Assembly: GCA_015904045.1 (NCBI GenBank)
Contig: JABMDG010000121.1
Coordinates: 1-5,271, forward strand
Origin: Nitrospira sp.
GTDB taxonomy: Bacteria; Nitrospirota; Nitrospiria; Nitrospirales; Nitrospiraceae
Direction: 5' to 3'
DNA: 5,271 nucleotides
Shown here in pieces: positions 3,915 through 5,271 of this stretch. The notes under the pieces were generated by a model. The model was not told the origin of the DNA and did not search any database. It saw only the letters and a program-made list of their open reading frames with translations. Positions within the stretch are counted from its first letter, which is position 1. Every line of letters starts with the position of its first letter. A program made the translations under genes and the position numbers.

Positions 3915-5271
3915 GAATTGAGCGGAGATTTACCCGTCGAGGACAAGGTCCATATGACGGAATTACATTCGTCAAGCGTTCGTCCGAGATTCGCAACCCG
4001 GACGGATCCACCGTGTTCAAACTCGACAATATCGACGTGCCGGAGCAATGGTCCCAGCTGGCCATCGATATCCTGGCTCAGAAGTATTTCAGGAAGGCGG
4101 GCGTGCCGCAACACGATCAACAAGGGCAGCCAATGACAGGGGCGGATGGCAAGCCCGTGCTCGGAGGAGAGCGCGATGCGCGCCAGGTTTTCGACCGGAT
4201 GGCCGGCTGCTGGACCCATTGGGGCAAGTCGTACGGCTATTTCAAAACGCCGGAAGATGCCGAAGCCTTCCATGACGAAATGTGTTACATGCTGGCGTGC
4301 CAAATGGCCGCCCCGAATTCGCCGCAATGGTTCAATACGGGACTCCATTATGCCTATGGCTTGTCCGGTCCTGCACAGGGGCATTATTACGTCGATCCCA
4401 AAACTCAGGAAGTGGCCAAGGCCTCGAACGCGTTCGAACACCCTCAGCCCCACGCCTGTTTCATCCAGTCGATCGAAGATGATCTGGTGAACGAAAACGG
4501 AATCATGGACCTTTGGGTGCGTGAGGCGCGGCTGTTCAAGTACGGCTCAGGGACCGGGACGAATTTCTCCAAACTGCGGGGAGACGGTGAAGGGCTTTCC
4601 GGAGGCGGGAGGTCGTCGGGACTGATGTCCTTCCTCAAGATCGGCGATCGGGCTGCCGGCGCCATCAAGTCCGGAGGGACGACTCGCCGCGCAGCCAAAA
4701 TGGTCTGTTTGGACCTGGATCATCCGGATATCGAAGAATTCATCGATTGGAAAGTCATTGAGGAGCAGAAAGTCGCGGCGATGGTGACGGGCTCGAAAGT
4801 CTGCGCCCAGCGTCTGAACACCGTGCTGAAGGCCTGCCATGCCGTCGATAGCGAGGGAGGGCTGAAGCTGGATCTCGATTCCAAGACAAATCCGGTGTTG
4901 CGGGATGCCCTGTCGTCTGCCCGGCGGGACATGGTGCCGGAAGCCTATATTCAGCGGATGTTTTCTTACGCGAAGCAGGGCTTTACGCATTTCGTCTTTC
5001 ACGAATACGATACAAACTGGGACGGCAAAGCCTACCAAACCGTTTCGGGGCAAAATTCGAACAACAGCGTCAGAATCCCGAATGAGTTCTTCGCCGCGCT
5101 CGAAGCGGACGGCGATTGGCAATTGAAGCGCCGTACCAACGGCAAGGTCTGCAAGGCCGTCAAAGCCCGCGAACTGTGGGATCGGATTGCATGGGCCGCG
5201 TGGGTGTGTGCCGATCCAGGGACACAATACGACACGACGATCAACGAATGGCACACCTGCCCTGAAGACGG
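3911..5271 (+). CDS. nrdJ: NrdJ, adenosylcobalamin-dependent class II ribonucleotide reductase (N-terminal 453 codons, cut by right window edge)
   Basis: A cytoplasmic enzyme that reduces ribonucleotides to deoxyribonucleotides for DNA synthesis, using adenosylcobalamin to make the active-site thiyl radical, so it needs neither oxygen nor a second radical-generating subunit. The N-terminus MRIERRFTRRGQGPYDGI and SEIRNPDGSTVFKLDNIDVPEQW are typical of the long proteobacterial-type NrdJ (about 1,200 residues), so about 750 residues lie beyond the window. Landmarks: MAAPNSPQWFNTGLHYAYG; HPQPHACFIQS, with C183 the likely first cysteine of the redox pair; FKYGSGTGTNFSKLRG (KYGSGTGTNF at 210-219); a glycine-rich GGGRSSGLMSFLKIGD loop; IKSGGTTRRAAKMV; VSGQNSNNSVRIPNEF; and TINEWHTCPEDG at the edge. 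The radical cysteine and its N-C-E triad are downstream and cannot be checked. No frameshift is seen. Start GTG 3911 is set by a strong ribosome site. Expression is probably controlled by NrdR through the paired boxes upstream. Confidence 0.96.
   Translation, partial: MRIERRFTRRGQGPYDGITFVKRSSEIRNPDGSTVFKLDNIDVPEQWSQLAIDILAQKYFRKAGVPQHDQQGQPMTGADGKPVLGGERDARQVFDRMAGCWTHWGKSYGYFKTPEDAEAFHDEMCYMLACQMAAPNSPQWFNTGLHYAYGLSGPAQGHYYVDPKTQEVAKASNAFEHPQPHACFIQSIEDDLVNENGIMDLWVREARLFKYGSGTGTNFSKLRGDGEGLSGGGRSSGLMSFLKIGDRAAGAIKSGGTTRRAAKMVCLDLDHPDIEEFIDWKVIEEQKVAAMVTGSKVCAQRLNTVLKACHAVDSEGGLKLDLDSKTNPVLRDALSSARRDMVPEAYIQRMFSYAKQGFTHFVFHEYDTNWDGKAYQTVSGQNSNNSVRIPNEFFAALEADGDWQLKRRTNGKVCKAVKARELWDRIAWAAWVCADPGTQYDTTINEWHTCPED

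Noticed and set aside
3755..4453. 232-codon antisense frame across the nrdJ start region
   Set aside because: It overlaps clear nrdJ coding sequence and the NrdR-box promoter. Long antisense frames are expected opposite GC-rich genes.
4547..5254. 235-codon antisense frame within nrdJ
   Set aside because: It lies entirely opposite conserved NrdJ motifs, and its translation shows no recognisable protein features.

Overview
The window holds five protein genes in ordinary bacterial layout, two of them cut by the window ends. GC-rich codon use, an AmpG-type permease, an MtaB tRNA methylthiotransferase and an NrdJ-type B12-dependent ribonucleotide reductase point to a Gram-negative bacterium. My best guess is Nitrospirota (Nitrospira-like). 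This rests on remembered resemblance of the proteins, especially the small secreted protein at 1307-1717, and not on a search.

Layout: (1) 2-1159, minus strand: the first 386 codons of mtaB, running off the left edge. Its start abuts a good -10 box, so the mRNA may be leaderless. (2) 1160-1306: a divergent intergenic region with a promoter for each side and a short dyad inside the rightward promoter. (3) 1307-1717, plus: a 136-residue secreted protein of unknown function. (4) 1718-1869: a spacer with a possible extended -10 promoter. (5) 1870-3135, plus: an AmpG-family muropeptide permease of the major facilitator superfamily. (6) 3136-3228: a spacer with a plausible sigma-70 promoter. (7) 3229-3600, plus: a 123-residue exported or membrane-anchored protein resembling DUF4359. 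(8) 3601-3910: a 310-base regulatory region. (9) 3911 to the right edge, plus: the N-terminal 453 codons of nrdJ, the adenosylcobalamin-dependent class II ribonucleotide reductase.

The most informative part is the nrdJ upstream region. It has a 14/16 match to the NrdR box (3746-3761) and a weaker 11/16 match (3778-3793) exactly 32 bp further on. A perfect TTGACA -35 begins on the last base of the first box, and the second box covers the -10 region. This is a classic arrangement for NrdR repression of a ribonucleotide reductase. Upstream lie DnaA-box-like sequences and two short perfect palindromes. A 15-codon open frame overlaps the nrdJ GTG start. Apart from nrdJ and its control region, the genes do not obviously form one pathway: tRNA modification, cell-wall recycling and DNA precursor synthesis sit side by side as housekeeping genes. 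I saw no mobile element, CRISPR array, rRNA or tRNA, and no clear novel multi-gene system.
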